Positions 35,481 to 43,655 of a stretch of 64,000 nt of DNA are shown here, piece after piece. The notes under the pieces were generated by a model that ran no database searches, had not been told where the DNA came from, and saw nothing but the letters and a program-made list of their open reading frames with translations. Positions within the stretch are counted from its first letter, which is position 1, and each line of letters starts with the position of its first letter. Origin of the DNA: Hyphomicrobiales bacterium (GTDB lineage: Bacteria > Pseudomonadota > Alphaproteobacteria > Rhizobiales > Rhizobiaceae); NCBI GenBank assembly GCA_900473205.1, contig UCLB01000007.1, positions 186,001 to 250,000 of the forward strand, in the 5' to 3' direction. The translations under genes were made by a program, and so were the position numbers.

Positions 35481-36539
35481 TCAAAGATCGACCATGCGGC
35501 CGGTTCGCGCGCTTTCATCCGCCGCAAGGCAGATGCGCAGCGATTGGACGGCATCGGTCATGTGCCGGTTGAGATCGATATCCTCGCGGATGGCTTTGAG
35601 AACATAGGCCTGTTCTCGGTCGCACAGCTCCTGATGCCCCAGTTCGCCCTCCATCTGCAGAAACTGATCCGGCTGGGTGAACTGGCCATCCGGTCCCGTC
35701 TGCGCCTTGTGAAGGCGGATGGTTGAGGTCTTCGTATGCGTATCGATATCGTCGGATTTGGCATTCGGGTCCATCACGATGGAGACCGAGCCTTTCGGCG
35801 ACATCACGTCTTTGACGAAGAATGCCGTTTCCGAAATCATCGGGCCCCATCCCGCCTCGTACCAGCCGATGGAGCCGTCATCGAAGGTGACCTGAAGGTG
35901 GCCGTAATTATACATGTCAGGCGCGATTTCGTCGGATAGACGCAGGCCCATGCCCCGAACCGACACCGGCTTGGCATCCGTGATCTGGCACATGACATCG
36001 ACATAATGCACCCCGCAATCGACAATCGGCGGTGTGGTCTGCATCAGAGCCTTGTGCGTGGCCCATGTCTTACCCGATGACTGCTGGTTGAGGTTCATGC
36101 GGAAGACGTAAGGGCCACCAAGCTCACGAGCGAGCGAGATCAGTTTCATCCAGGACGGATGGTGGCGAAGAATATAACCGACCACCAGTTTTCGGCCATT
36201 GGCGCGAGCGCAGGCAACGACACGTTCTGCATCGGCCACCGTGGTTGCCAGCGGCTTTTCAACAAAGACATGGCACCCCGCCTCCATCGCCTTGATGGCA
36301 AAAGCGGCGTGACTATCGGAATAGGTATTGATCGAGCAAAGGTCCGGCTTCAACTCCGCCAGCGCATCCTCGAAGGACGGCAGAATTGTGTGGCCCGAAA
36401 GCTGCGCAGGCAAAGCGGGTGTGGAGCGATTGACGAGACCGACGATTTCGAAGCCCGGATTGGCGGCATAGGCCAGCGCATGGCTCATGCCCATATTGCC
36501 GAGACCGGCCACCAGAACCTTGAGGGGTTGTTCGCTCAT
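35481..36539 (-). CDS. Gfo/Idh/MocA-family NAD(P)-dependent oxidoreductase
   Basis: Two-domain dehydrogenase of 352 residues acting on sugars or cyclitols in related proteins. N-terminal Rossmann fold with VLVAGLGNMGMSHALAY; the EKPLATT motif at about 90 includes the conserved lysine; HYVDVMCQI carries the conserved catalytic histidine region. The start at 36539 overlaps the preceding permease stop (ATGA), ruling out the longer frame to 36734. Its place in an amino-sugar import operon suggests oxidation or epimerisation of an imported sugar. Confidence 0.87.
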   Translation of the reverse strand: MSEQPLKVLVAGLGNMGMSHALAYAANPGFEIVGLVNRSTPALPAQLSGHTILPSFEDALAELKPDLCSINTYSDSHAAFAIKAMEAGCHVFVEKPLATTVADAERVVACARANGRKLVVGYILRHHPSWMKLISLARELGGPYVFRMNLNQQSSGKTWATHKALMQTTPPIVDCGVHYVDVMCQITDAKPVSVRGMGLRLSDEIAPDMYNYGHLQVTFDDGSIGWYEAGWGPMISETAFFVKDVMSPKGSVSIVMDPNAKSDDIDTHTKTSTIRLHKAQTGPDGQFTQPDQFLQMEGELGHQELCDREQAYVLKAIREDIDLNRHMTDAVQSLRICLAADESARTGRMVDL

Positions 36540-37375
36540 TTCACCGCTCCTGCCGTGATGCCGCGGATCAATTGCCGCGAGAAGATGGTGTAAAGGACGA
36601 GAACCGGAGCAATCGCCAGCGAAAGCGCTGCCAGAACCGCATTCCAGTTCGTTACGAACTGGCCAATGAAGATTTGCGCCCCGAGCGTGATTGTCTTGGT
36701 CGCTTCGCTGGGCGCGAGGATCAGCGGGAACCACAGATCGTTCCAGATCGGGATCATGGTGAAGACGGCCACCGTTGCCATGGATGGGCGGATGAGTGGC
36801 AAAACGAGGCGGAAGAAAATCTTGTATTCCGACAACCCATCGATTCGCCCGGCATTCTTCAGATCATCGGAAACCGTCCGCATGAATTCCGACAGGATGA
36901 AGATTGCAAGCGGCAGGCCCTGCGCCGTATAGACCAGAATAAGGGCAGTGCGCGTGTTGACCAGCCCCGTTGCCACCATGCCCTGCAAGATACCGATGGT
37001 GCCAAGGCGAATGGGGATCATGATACCCAGCGCCATATAGAGCCCAAGCCAGGTGTTGCCCTTGAAGCGATATTCAGACAGCGCAAAGGCCGCCATGGCC
37101 CCGAAGAGCAGAACAAGTGCAATCGACACGACGGTAACGATCAGCGAATTTTGCAGATAATGCACGAAATCGCTCTGCCCCAGTACGGTGGTGTAACCCA
37201 CCAGATCAAAGGTCGATGGCAGCGGCACCTGCATGGGATTGCGGAAGATGGCGTTTCGCGACTTGAACGAATTGATGATCGTCAGCACCACCGGGAAAAG
37301 CGCGATGGCGGTATAGGTGAGCAGGATCGCGTGGGCGGCGACTGTGCGGGCGATGGAGGACCGGGCTTTCGACAT
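36536..37375 (-). CDS. Sugar ABC permease (MalG type)
   Basis: CUT1 permease of 279 residues with six predicted helices. Features: ALFPVVLTIINSFKSRNAIF near the first helix, and the EAA loop NAGRIDGLSEYKIFFRLVLPLIRP. It follows the MalF-type gene by 14 bp and overlaps the oxidoreductase gene by 4 bp. Confidence 0.92.
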   Translation of the reverse strand: MSKARSSIARTVAAHAILLTYTAIALFPVVLTIINSFKSRNAIFRNPMQVPLPSTFDLVGYTTVLGQSDFVHYLQNSLIVTVVSIALVLLFGAMAAFALSEYRFKGNTWLGLYMALGIMIPIRLGTIGILQGMVATGLVNTRTALILVYTAQGLPLAIFILSEFMRTVSDDLKNAGRIDGLSEYKIFFRLVLPLIRPSMATVAVFTMIPIWNDLWFPLILAPSEATKTITLGAQIFIGQFVTNWNAVLAALSLAIAPVLVLYTIFSRQLIRGITAGAVK

Positions 37376-37389
37376 GTCTGCTTCCCCTC

Positions 37390-38337
37390 TCAGAACTGAT
37401 AACGGCGCATGCTGCGCTGAATGGCAAAGAGATAGAAGCTGACCCCGGCGAGAATGATGAGGAACATCACTGTCGCAATCGTCGCGCCCATAGAGCGGTC
37501 TCCAAGCTGAAGCTGGAAGCCGAAGAAGGTTCGATAGAGCAGTGTTCCCAGAATGTCAGTCGACCCATCCGGCCCGGCAAGCGCGCCTTGCACAGTGTAA
37601 ATCAGGTCGAAGGCGTTGAAATTTCCGACGAATGTCAAAATGGAGATAATGCCGATGGCGGGAAGAATGAGCGGCAGCTTGATCTTCCAGAACTGGCTCC
37701 AACCCGTAATCCCATCCATCTCGGCAGCCTCGATCACCTCATCGGGAATGTTCAAAAGCGCCGCATAGATCAGCATCATGGGAATGCCGACATATTGCCA
37801 GACCGAAATCAGCGATACGGCGATGAGGGCGGAATTCGGCCTGCCGAGCCATGGGGCAAACAGGAATTTCAGATGAACGAAATCCAGAAGCGTCGGCGCG
37901 ATACCCCAGAGCGGCGAAAGGATCAGCTTCCAGATGAAGCCGACGATCACGAAGGAGAGCAGCGTCGGAAGAAAGATGGCGGTGCGGTAAAAGGCCGAAA
38001 AGCGCAGCTTTGGTAACGAGAGCAGGGCCGCGAGAGCAACACCGATGGGGTTCTGCACCAGCATGTGGATGATGAAAAAGTAGATGTTGTTGACCAGCGC
38101 ATTCCAGAAGCTGACGGACCAGCGATCTTCGAAGAACAGCGCTTTGAAATTCTCCATGCCGACGAAAATTCTCTGACCGTCCACTTCCCGGAAGAAGGAG
38201 AGCCATAAGGTGCTGCCAAGCGGAATGATCATGACAGCCGTGTAGACCAGAAATGCCGGCAGCATGAATATGAGAATATGCCAGCGAAACGGCCGCCGGA
38301 TCGATCTTTGATCGTTGGAAGTGATATCGGCGCTCAT
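37390..38337 (-). CDS. Sugar ABC permease (MalF type)
   Basis: CUT1 permease of 315 residues. First helix FMLPAFLVYTAVMIIPLGSTLWLSFF; EAA loop EAAEMDGITGWSQFWKIKLPLILP; terminal helix before YLFAIQRSMRRYQF. It lies 174 bp after the binding-protein gene, with a hairpin in between. Confidence 0.92.
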   Translation of the reverse strand: MSADITSNDQRSIRRPFRWHILIFMLPAFLVYTAVMIIPLGSTLWLSFFREVDGQRIFVGMENFKALFFEDRWSVSFWNALVNNIYFFIIHMLVQNPIGVALAALLSLPKLRFSAFYRTAIFLPTLLSFVIVGFIWKLILSPLWGIAPTLLDFVHLKFLFAPWLGRPNSALIAVSLISVWQYVGIPMMLIYAALLNIPDEVIEAAEMDGITGWSQFWKIKLPLILPAIGIISILTFVGNFNAFDLIYTVQGALAGPDGSTDILGTLLYRTFFGFQLQLGDRSMGATIATVMFLIILAGVSFYLFAIQRSMRRYQF

Positions 38338-38471
38338 GGGATCGGTCCGAACTGTCTAAAAGGAAAATCAATCATCGCGCCATGCGCATGGATGCTGCCA
38401 GCAATCCTCGCCTGAGACAGCCTGCCAGTAACGGCAAGATGCTCAGGCTGGATATGGTCGATAGGCTGAAT

Positions 38472-38500
38472 GTGCATGGCGACTTTTGATCGCCATGCAC
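38472..38500 (-). other. Hairpin after sugar binding-protein gene
   Basis: Perfect 11-bp inverted repeat GTGCATGGCGA / TCGCCATGCAC with a 7-base loop, 12 bp after the binding-protein stop on the minus strand. No terminal T run; likely protects the upstream message. Confidence 0.6.
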
Positions 38501-38511
38501 GAACCCTAGCC

Positions 38512-39771
38512 TTACTTCGCAGGCTTGTACCAGCTGTCGAGACCCTTCTGCAGCTTCTCAGCAGCAACGGTCGGTGTGTCCGTACCGTTGATCACGTTGG
38601 CGGATTCAACCCAGGTCTCGTTTTCGAGGTTAGGCGTGCCACGTGACAGGATCTGATAGGTGGAGCGGATCGTCGGCTTGCACTTTTCGCGCCAGGACAC
38701 GAATTCCTGGGCAAGCGGGTCGGCCATCTTTACTGCGGTTTTGTTCAGGCTGAAGAAGCCTGGGAGCGCGTTGGCATAGAGATCGGCGAACTCCGCAGAG
38801 GCAACCCATTCCAGGAACTTAGCAGCTTCTGCCGGGTGCTTCGACTTGGCATTGGCACCCATGCCGATGTCGGTATGGTCAGAAATGTAGCAGGTATCGC
38901 CTGCCTTTTCGACCGGCGGCGGGAAAGCACCCATCTTGAACTGGGCCTGCGTGTTGAAGCCGGAGATTTCCCAGGAACCAGCGGGATAGATGGCAGCGCG
39001 GCCAAGCGTGAACATGTTCTGGCTATCAGGATAGGTTTGGGCTTCGAAGCCGTCGCCGAGATAATCCTTCCACTTGGCAAGCACTTCATAAGGCTTGACC
39101 CAATCGGCATCGGTCAGCTTCTGCTCGCCCTTGATCAGCGCCAGACGGCCTTCTTCGCCCTTCCAGTAATTTGGCCCGATGTTCTGGTAGCCCATGGTTG
39201 CGGCTTCCCACAAATCCTTGGTGCCCATTGCCATCGGAACATAGGTGCCGTCAGCTTTGATCTTGTCGAGCGCTGCAAAGAATTCAGCCTCGGTCTTCGG
39301 GACCTCGATTTTCAGCGTATCGAAGGCTTCCTTGTTGTAGATGAAGCCATGGATAACCGATGCCATGGGCACGCAGAAGGTCTGAGCGCCATCGTCTGTC
39401 GACCATGCGGTTTTCGCGACGTCGGAGAAATTCTCCATACCGGGATTCTTGGACAGATCGCTCAGATAGCCTTTCTTGAAAAGCTCAAGCGAGGCATCGA
39501 ACGGACGGCAGGTGATGAGGTCACCAGCGGAGCCGGATTCCAGCTTGGCATTCAGCGCGGCATTGTATTCGGTCGGCGCCATGGGCTGGAACTGGAGCTT
39601 GATGCCCGGGTTCTTGGCTTCGAAAGCCGGGATGAGCTTGTCTTTCCAGATGGCCAGATCGTCGTTGCGCCAGCTTTCGATGGTCAGCGTCACGTCTGCC
39701 GCAGATGCCATGCCAGCATAGGCAAACAGGCTTACGCCCAGAGCAAGGGCCTTGGTGAGATTACGGGTCAT
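38512..39771 (-). CDS. Sugar ABC transporter substrate-binding protein (family 1)
   Basis: Periplasmic binding protein of 419 residues. Signal peptide with cleavage near ASA-ADVTLTIESW. The family 1 blocks LIPAFEAKNPGIKLQF, DASLELFKKGYLSDLS and FTLGRAAIYPAGSWEI are present. It lies between murQ (60 bp upstream) and the permease genes. The neighbouring catabolic genes suggest N-acetylglucosamine, N-acetylmuramic acid or a muropeptide-derived sugar as ligand. Confidence 0.9.
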   Translation of the reverse strand: MTRNLTKALALGVSLFAYAGMASAADVTLTIESWRNDDLAIWKDKLIPAFEAKNPGIKLQFQPMAPTEYNAALNAKLESGSAGDLITCRPFDASLELFKKGYLSDLSKNPGMENFSDVAKTAWSTDDGAQTFCVPMASVIHGFIYNKEAFDTLKIEVPKTEAEFFAALDKIKADGTYVPMAMGTKDLWEAATMGYQNIGPNYWKGEEGRLALIKGEQKLTDADWVKPYEVLAKWKDYLGDGFEAQTYPDSQNMFTLGRAAIYPAGSWEISGFNTQAQFKMGAFPPPVEKAGDTCYISDHTDIGMGANAKSKHPAEAAKFLEWVASAEFADLYANALPGFFSLNKTAVKMADPLAQEFVSWREKCKPTIRSTYQILSRGTPNLENETWVESANVINGTDTPTVAAEKLQKGLDSWYKPAK

Positions 39772-39831
39772 GTTGTTCTCCCTCTTGGTGTAACGCCGCC
39801 ACGGCGTTCATCAACTATGGTTGTTGCAGTC

Positions 39832-40725
39832 TCATTCACCGATCAGCTGAAGCGCGCGCCGAACATTCTGTCCGCTTGTCTCAAGCATGGTTTCGGCTGA
39901 ATTCTTGTCTTTCGCGCCTGCCGCCAGCAGAATCGCGATCTTGACTGAGCCGGACGCCTTTTCCACCAAACGTCCGGCCTCGTTCATATCCACACCCGTT
40001 ACGCCCGATACGATGCGTGCGGCGCGCTCGATAAGCTTTTTATTGTCTGCTCTCAGATTGACCATATAGCCGTCATGCACATGGCCAAGACGGATCGCCA
40101 TCAGCGTCGAAAACATATTGAGCGCGATTTTCTGCGCCGTGCCTGCACCCATGCGGGTGGAGCCGGATACGAATTCCGGCGGGGTTCGCAGCAATATCGC
40201 AACATCGCAATCATCGAAAAGTCTGGCATCAGGGTTATTGGCAATCGCCACCACCCGCGCGCCCTTCTTCCGAGCGACCTCTGCGACGGCCAGCGCATAA
40301 GGGGTCGAGCCACTGGCGGAAATCGCCACGACGCAATCTCCTGCTCCAATTGCTCCTTCGGCATCCAGTCGCGCCTGATCGACATCATCTTCCGGCGCAC
40401 CCGGCATATCGGACAAATTGCTGGCGCCGCCTGCAAACAGGATGGCGATCTGGTCGCGTCCGATGCCGTATGTGCCGGGCAATTCCAACCCATCCGCCAT
40501 CGCCATCAAGCCAGAGCTTCCCGCACCGGCATAAACAAGCTTGTGACCGGACGCGATAGCGTCGGCAGCGAGCGCGGAAGCCACAGCGATTGCGTCACGC
40601 ACCGCATCCACGGTCCGTGCGGCTTCCTGCTGGCCTGAACTCAAAAGCGACAGAACATCCCCCGGCACCATGGTGTCGAGGCCCTTCGCTTTTTCGTGCA
40701 AACCTTCCGTTCCGCTTGCGCTCAT
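39832..40725 (-). CDS. murQ: N-acetylmuramic acid 6-phosphate etherase-like protein
   Basis: SIS-domain lyase of 297 residues, the usual MurQ length. It removes D-lactate from MurNAc 6-phosphate to give GlcNAc 6-phosphate. Blocks YAGAGSSGLMAMADGLELPGTYG (with the glutamate expected in the catalytic SEC/PPTFG region), GAPEDDVDQA, SASGSTPYAL and the C-terminal helical domain NMFSTLMAIRLGHVHDGYMVN all match. The start at 40725 is taken because the frame upstream to 41076 overlaps the divergent promoter and kinase gene. First gene of the importer operon. Confidence 0.88.
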   Translation of the reverse strand: MSASGTEGLHEKAKGLDTMVPGDVLSLLSSGQQEAARTVDAVRDAIAVASALAADAIASGHKLVYAGAGSSGLMAMADGLELPGTYGIGRDQIAILFAGGASNLSDMPGAPEDDVDQARLDAEGAIGAGDCVVAISASGSTPYALAVAEVARKKGARVVAIANNPDARLFDDCDVAILLRTPPEFVSGSTRMGAGTAQKIALNMFSTLMAIRLGHVHDGYMVNLRADNKKLIERAARIVSGVTGVDMNEAGRLVEKASGSVKIAILLAAGAKDKNSAETMLETSGQNVRRALQLIGE

Positions 40726-40754
40726 CCAAAAACTCCCTGCATCAGGATTTAATG

Positions 40755-40771
40755 CCAAAAAAATACCAATT
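40755..40771. promoter_or_regulatory. Operator candidate 1 of the amino-sugar divergon
   Basis: CCAAAAAAATACCAATT, 30 bp before murQ. An identical 17-mer lies on the opposite strand at 40892-40908, next to the divergent kinase gene. Likely bound by the NagR-like regulator encoded at 41818. Confidence 0.6.
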
Positions 40772-40891
40772 GTCCAGCGTCTTTTAAGAAATGGTTTATT
40801 TATCGAACTCAGCCGAATGCGGAAAGAGTGCAAAACTCTGTTATCATTGTAGATTATCGCAATCTCAGAAATTTTTGCTTTGCCACTTGGA

Positions 40892-40908
40892 AATTGGTAT
40901 TTTTTTGG
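40892..40908. promoter_or_regulatory. Operator candidate 2 of the amino-sugar divergon
   Basis: AATTGGTATTTTTTTGG, exact reverse complement of the motif at 40755-40771, 25 bp before the kinase start. A second TTGGTAT overlaps its 3' edge (40905-40911), giving a direct repeat. Confidence 0.6.
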
Positions 40909-40933
40909 TATCTTCGCAACAGGAGACAATTTC

Positions 40934-41821
40934 ATGCAGCGATATCTCGTGGGAGTCGACGGCGGCGGCACGAGTTGCCGGGCAGCAGTCGCAGACGCAA
41001 CCGGCAGAATTCTCGGTCGTGGCAAAAGCGGCGCGTCCAACATCATGACCGCGCCCGATACAGCTATTCTCAACATTACAGAAGCTGCGACAGCGGCTTT
41101 TGCAGATGCGGGCCTCGATACCGGCCTCGTGAAAGATGCCTATGCCTTTCTCGGGCTTGCAGGCAACCACGTCGAAAACACCGTCGCCTATGTCATGCCG
41201 CGCCTGCCCTTCCACAATTCGATTATCGAATCCGATGGGCTGATCGCTTTGCAAGGCGCTCTCGGTGAAGGCGATGGCGCGGTGGCCATTCTGGGCACCG
41301 GCACGATCTATATCGCCCGCACCGGTGCCGACATCCACTACATCGGTGGATGGGGCTATCATTTGGGTGATTTGGGAAGCGGTGCGCGGCTTGGCCAGTT
41401 GGCCTTACAGGAAAGCTTGCTGGCCTATGACGGAATTTCGCAAAAGACTGAAATGACCCGTGTGCTGTTGGACGATTTCAACAATGAGCCACGCAAGATG
41501 GTAGCCTTTTCGCAAGCCGCAAAGCCCGGTGATTATGGCCGCTATGCACCCCGCGTGTTTGAGTTTGCCGCTGCGGGCGATGAAGCCGCCCTGCTAATCC
41601 TGAGTCAGTCTGCAGGCGACATTGATCTCTCTCTGGACCGCGTCTCTGAGCTCACGGATGGTGGCAGGCTCTGCCTTCTTGGCGGATTGTCTGCTCTCTA
41701 TCCACCTTATCTGGCGCAACGCCATCGCGAACGCCTTGTTCAACCGTTGGAAGATGCACTGGCCGGCTCGATCGCACTTGCGAAAAACGCTTTTACCCGC
41801 ACGGAAGAGGGGGCGGCATGA
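40934..41821 (+). CDS. BadF/BadG/BcrA-type N-acetylglucosamine (or MurNAc) kinase
   Basis: ASKHA-fold sugar kinase of 295 residues. Phosphate-binding GVDGGGTSCRAAVAD at the N-terminus, AILGTGTIYIA in the middle, and the family signature GGWGYHLGDLGSGARLG. Members phosphorylate N-acetylglucosamine at C6; the clostridial relative MurK also uses N-acetylmuramic acid. Because murQ is divergent and no MurNAc phosphotransferase system is present here, dual specificity is plausible. The start at 40934 follows AGGAGA. The stop overlaps the regulator start. Confidence 0.85.
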   Translation: MQRYLVGVDGGGTSCRAAVADATGRILGRGKSGASNIMTAPDTAILNITEAATAAFADAGLDTGLVKDAYAFLGLAGNHVENTVAYVMPRLPFHNSIIESDGLIALQGALGEGDGAVAILGTGTIYIARTGADIHYIGGWGYHLGDLGSGARLGQLALQESLLAYDGISQKTEMTRVLLDDFNNEPRKMVAFSQAAKPGDYGRYAPRVFEFAAAGDEAALLILSQSAGDIDLSLDRVSELTDGGRLCLLGGLSALYPPYLAQRHRERLVQPLEDALAGSIALAKNAFTRTEEGAA

Positions 41822-42579
41822 CGGAAACCCTGTCCCAGTTTCTCTCGCCAGACGATCTGCAATCCAACGGATCCGGCCCGCTTTACATGAAGCTGCGGCA
41901 ATCGCTGGAAGAGGCTATCCTTTCCGGTAAACTGAGCCATGGACAAGCCCTGCCTCCTGAACGCGATCTGGCAGAATTTGCCAATGTCAGCCGGGTCACC
42001 GTGCGCAAGGCGGTGGATGATCTGGTCAAGGATGGCCTTTTGACCCGCAAACATGGGTCGGGCACCTTCGTCATGAAGCCGGTTTCGCGTCTACAGCAGC
42101 CCTTGTCGCGACTGACATCCTTTACCGAAGATATGGCACGGCGTGGTTATGTTACCCGTTCCGAATGGCTGGCGCGTGGGCTGTTTCATCCCTCATCCGA
42201 TGAAATGATGATGCTGGGTCTCAAGGTGGATATGATGGTCGCACGGCTGGAGCGCCTGCGCATTGCCAATGAATTGCCGCTTGCTATCGAGCGTGCCAGC
42301 CTCGCCTCCGATATTCTGCCGGACCCGAAGGCGGTCGGAACCTCGCTTTATGCCGAGCTTCACCGCACTGGCCACAAGCCGGTTCGCGCCGTGCAGCGCA
42401 TCTCCGCCTGCAATGTCAGCCGTGAGGATGCGGGCCTGCTGGCCGTTCCCGAGGGATCGGCGGGGCTCGCTATTGAGCGGATATCCTATCTGGAATCTGG
42501 CCGGGTGGTGGAACTGACCCGCTCGCTCTATCGCGGCGACGCCTATGACTTCGTCGCTGAAATGACACTGACAGAATGA
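41818..42579 (+). CDS. GntR/HutC-family regulator of amino-sugar genes (NagR-like)
   Basis: Regulator of 253 residues. Winged helix with LPPERDLAEFANVSRVTVRKAVDDL and wing RKHGSGTFVM (about residues 43-85); UTRA domain with SLYAELHRTG and a C-terminal ELTRSLYRGDAYDFVAEM strand typical of NagR/PhnF relatives. NagR proteins sense GlcN6P or GlcNAc6P. It lies between the kinase and the NagB-like gene and probably acts on the paired 17-bp motifs at 40755 and 40892. Confidence 0.88.
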   Translation: MTETLSQFLSPDDLQSNGSGPLYMKLRQSLEEAILSGKLSHGQALPPERDLAEFANVSRVTVRKAVDDLVKDGLLTRKHGSGTFVMKPVSRLQQPLSRLTSFTEDMARRGYVTRSEWLARGLFHPSSDEMMMLGLKVDMMVARLERLRIANELPLAIERASLASDILPDPKAVGTSLYAELHRTGHKPVRAVQRISACNVSREDAGLLAVPEGSAGLAIERISYLESGRVVELTRSLYRGDAYDFVAEMTLTE

Positions 42580-42630
42580 CCCGGATGGGCGGCTGATTTG
42601 CAGGCCGGCACCACAGGAAGAGAGAATGCC

Positions 42631-43653
42631 ATGCCAACCCATATGCGCCAGGAAATCGATGAAATTCCCGATGCCGCTAGCCGTCTGTTGAGCCGCTCGC
42701 AGGATGCGCTACACGCAGCGGGTAAAGCGCTGCGCGAGCGTGACCCCGCCTTTCTCATCACCATCGCGCGCGGGTCTTCCGATCATGCGGCGCATTTCCT
42801 CAAATACGCTATCGAGCAACAGGCAGGCCGCGCCGTGGCCTCCATCGGTCCATCGCTTGCCTCCATCTACGGCAAATCGTTGAAGCTCGATCAGGCGGCA
42901 GCCATCTCCATTTCGCAATCGGGCAAAAGCCCGGACATCGTGGCGCTTGCCCAATCGGCAGCGGCCTCCGGAGCGCTGACGATTTCGCTGACCAACACAC
43001 AGCCTTCGCCACTATCCGATGCGTCGGCTCATGCCGTCGATATCAATGCCGGGCCGGAGCTTGCGGTCGCGGCCACCAAATCCTTCTTCAACTCGGTGCT
43101 GGCCGGCCTCGCAATCCTTGGCGAATGGACCGCAGATGATGATTTGCAGCGTTCAATCCAGCACCTGCCGAAAAAGCTTGCCGAAGCAATAAAGCTGGAT
43201 TGGCATGAACTAGCAGCCGAATTAGGTGAGGCAGAATCGCTCTACATGCTCGGTCGCGGCCCGTCCTTGGCCATTGCCAGCGAGGCTGCCCTGAAATTCA
43301 AGGAAACGTCGGAAATGCATGCCGAGGCCTATTCCAGCGCCGAGGTGCTGCATGGACCGGTGGCTCTTGTAGACCGGCGCTTCCCAGTCGTGACCTTTGC
43401 AGCGCGTGACGCGGCACTCTCCTCCGTGCGTAGTACAGCCGACAGTCTCGCAGAAAAAGGCGCGCTTGCCTTCATCACTGCCGACGGTGCGGCCCATGCG
43501 CGCCGCTTGCCTTTCGTCGAAACTGGCCATCCGCTGACAGATTCCCTTGCCCTCATCGTGCCCTTTTACGGTTTCGTGGAAGCATGGTCGCGTTCGCGCG
43601 GCTTTAATCCTGACGCGCCAGCCGCCCTCAAGAAAGTCACGGAGACCCGCTGA
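42631..43653 (+). CDS. SIS-domain glucosamine-6-phosphate deaminase (NagB-II type)
   Basis: Protein of 340 residues with two SIS domains like the isomerase half of GlmS but without the glutaminase domain. Blocks: RGSSDHAAHFLKYAIEQ, SQSGKSPDIVALAQ, ALKFKETSEMHAEAYSSAEVLHGP. In catabolic clusters such proteins convert GlcN6P to Fru6P and ammonia. It starts 51 bp after the regulator and is followed at once by nagA, which supplies its substrate. The start at 42631 follows GGAAGAGAG. Confidence 0.87.
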   Translation: MPTHMRQEIDEIPDAASRLLSRSQDALHAAGKALRERDPAFLITIARGSSDHAAHFLKYAIEQQAGRAVASIGPSLASIYGKSLKLDQAAAISISQSGKSPDIVALAQSAAASGALTISLTNTQPSPLSDASAHAVDINAGPELAVAATKSFFNSVLAGLAILGEWTADDDLQRSIQHLPKKLAEAIKLDWHELAAELGEAESLYMLGRGPSLAIASEAALKFKETSEMHAEAYSSAEVLHGPVALVDRRFPVVTFAARDAALSSVRSTADSLAEKGALAFITADGAAHARRLPFVETGHPLTDSLALIVPFYGFVEAWSRSRGFNPDAPAALKKVTETR

Positions 43654-43655
43654 TC

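Noticed and set aside
40726-41076. N-terminal extension of the murQ frame by about 117 codons
   Set aside because: It would run through the divergent promoter and into the kinase gene; the protein from 40725 has the normal MurQ length.
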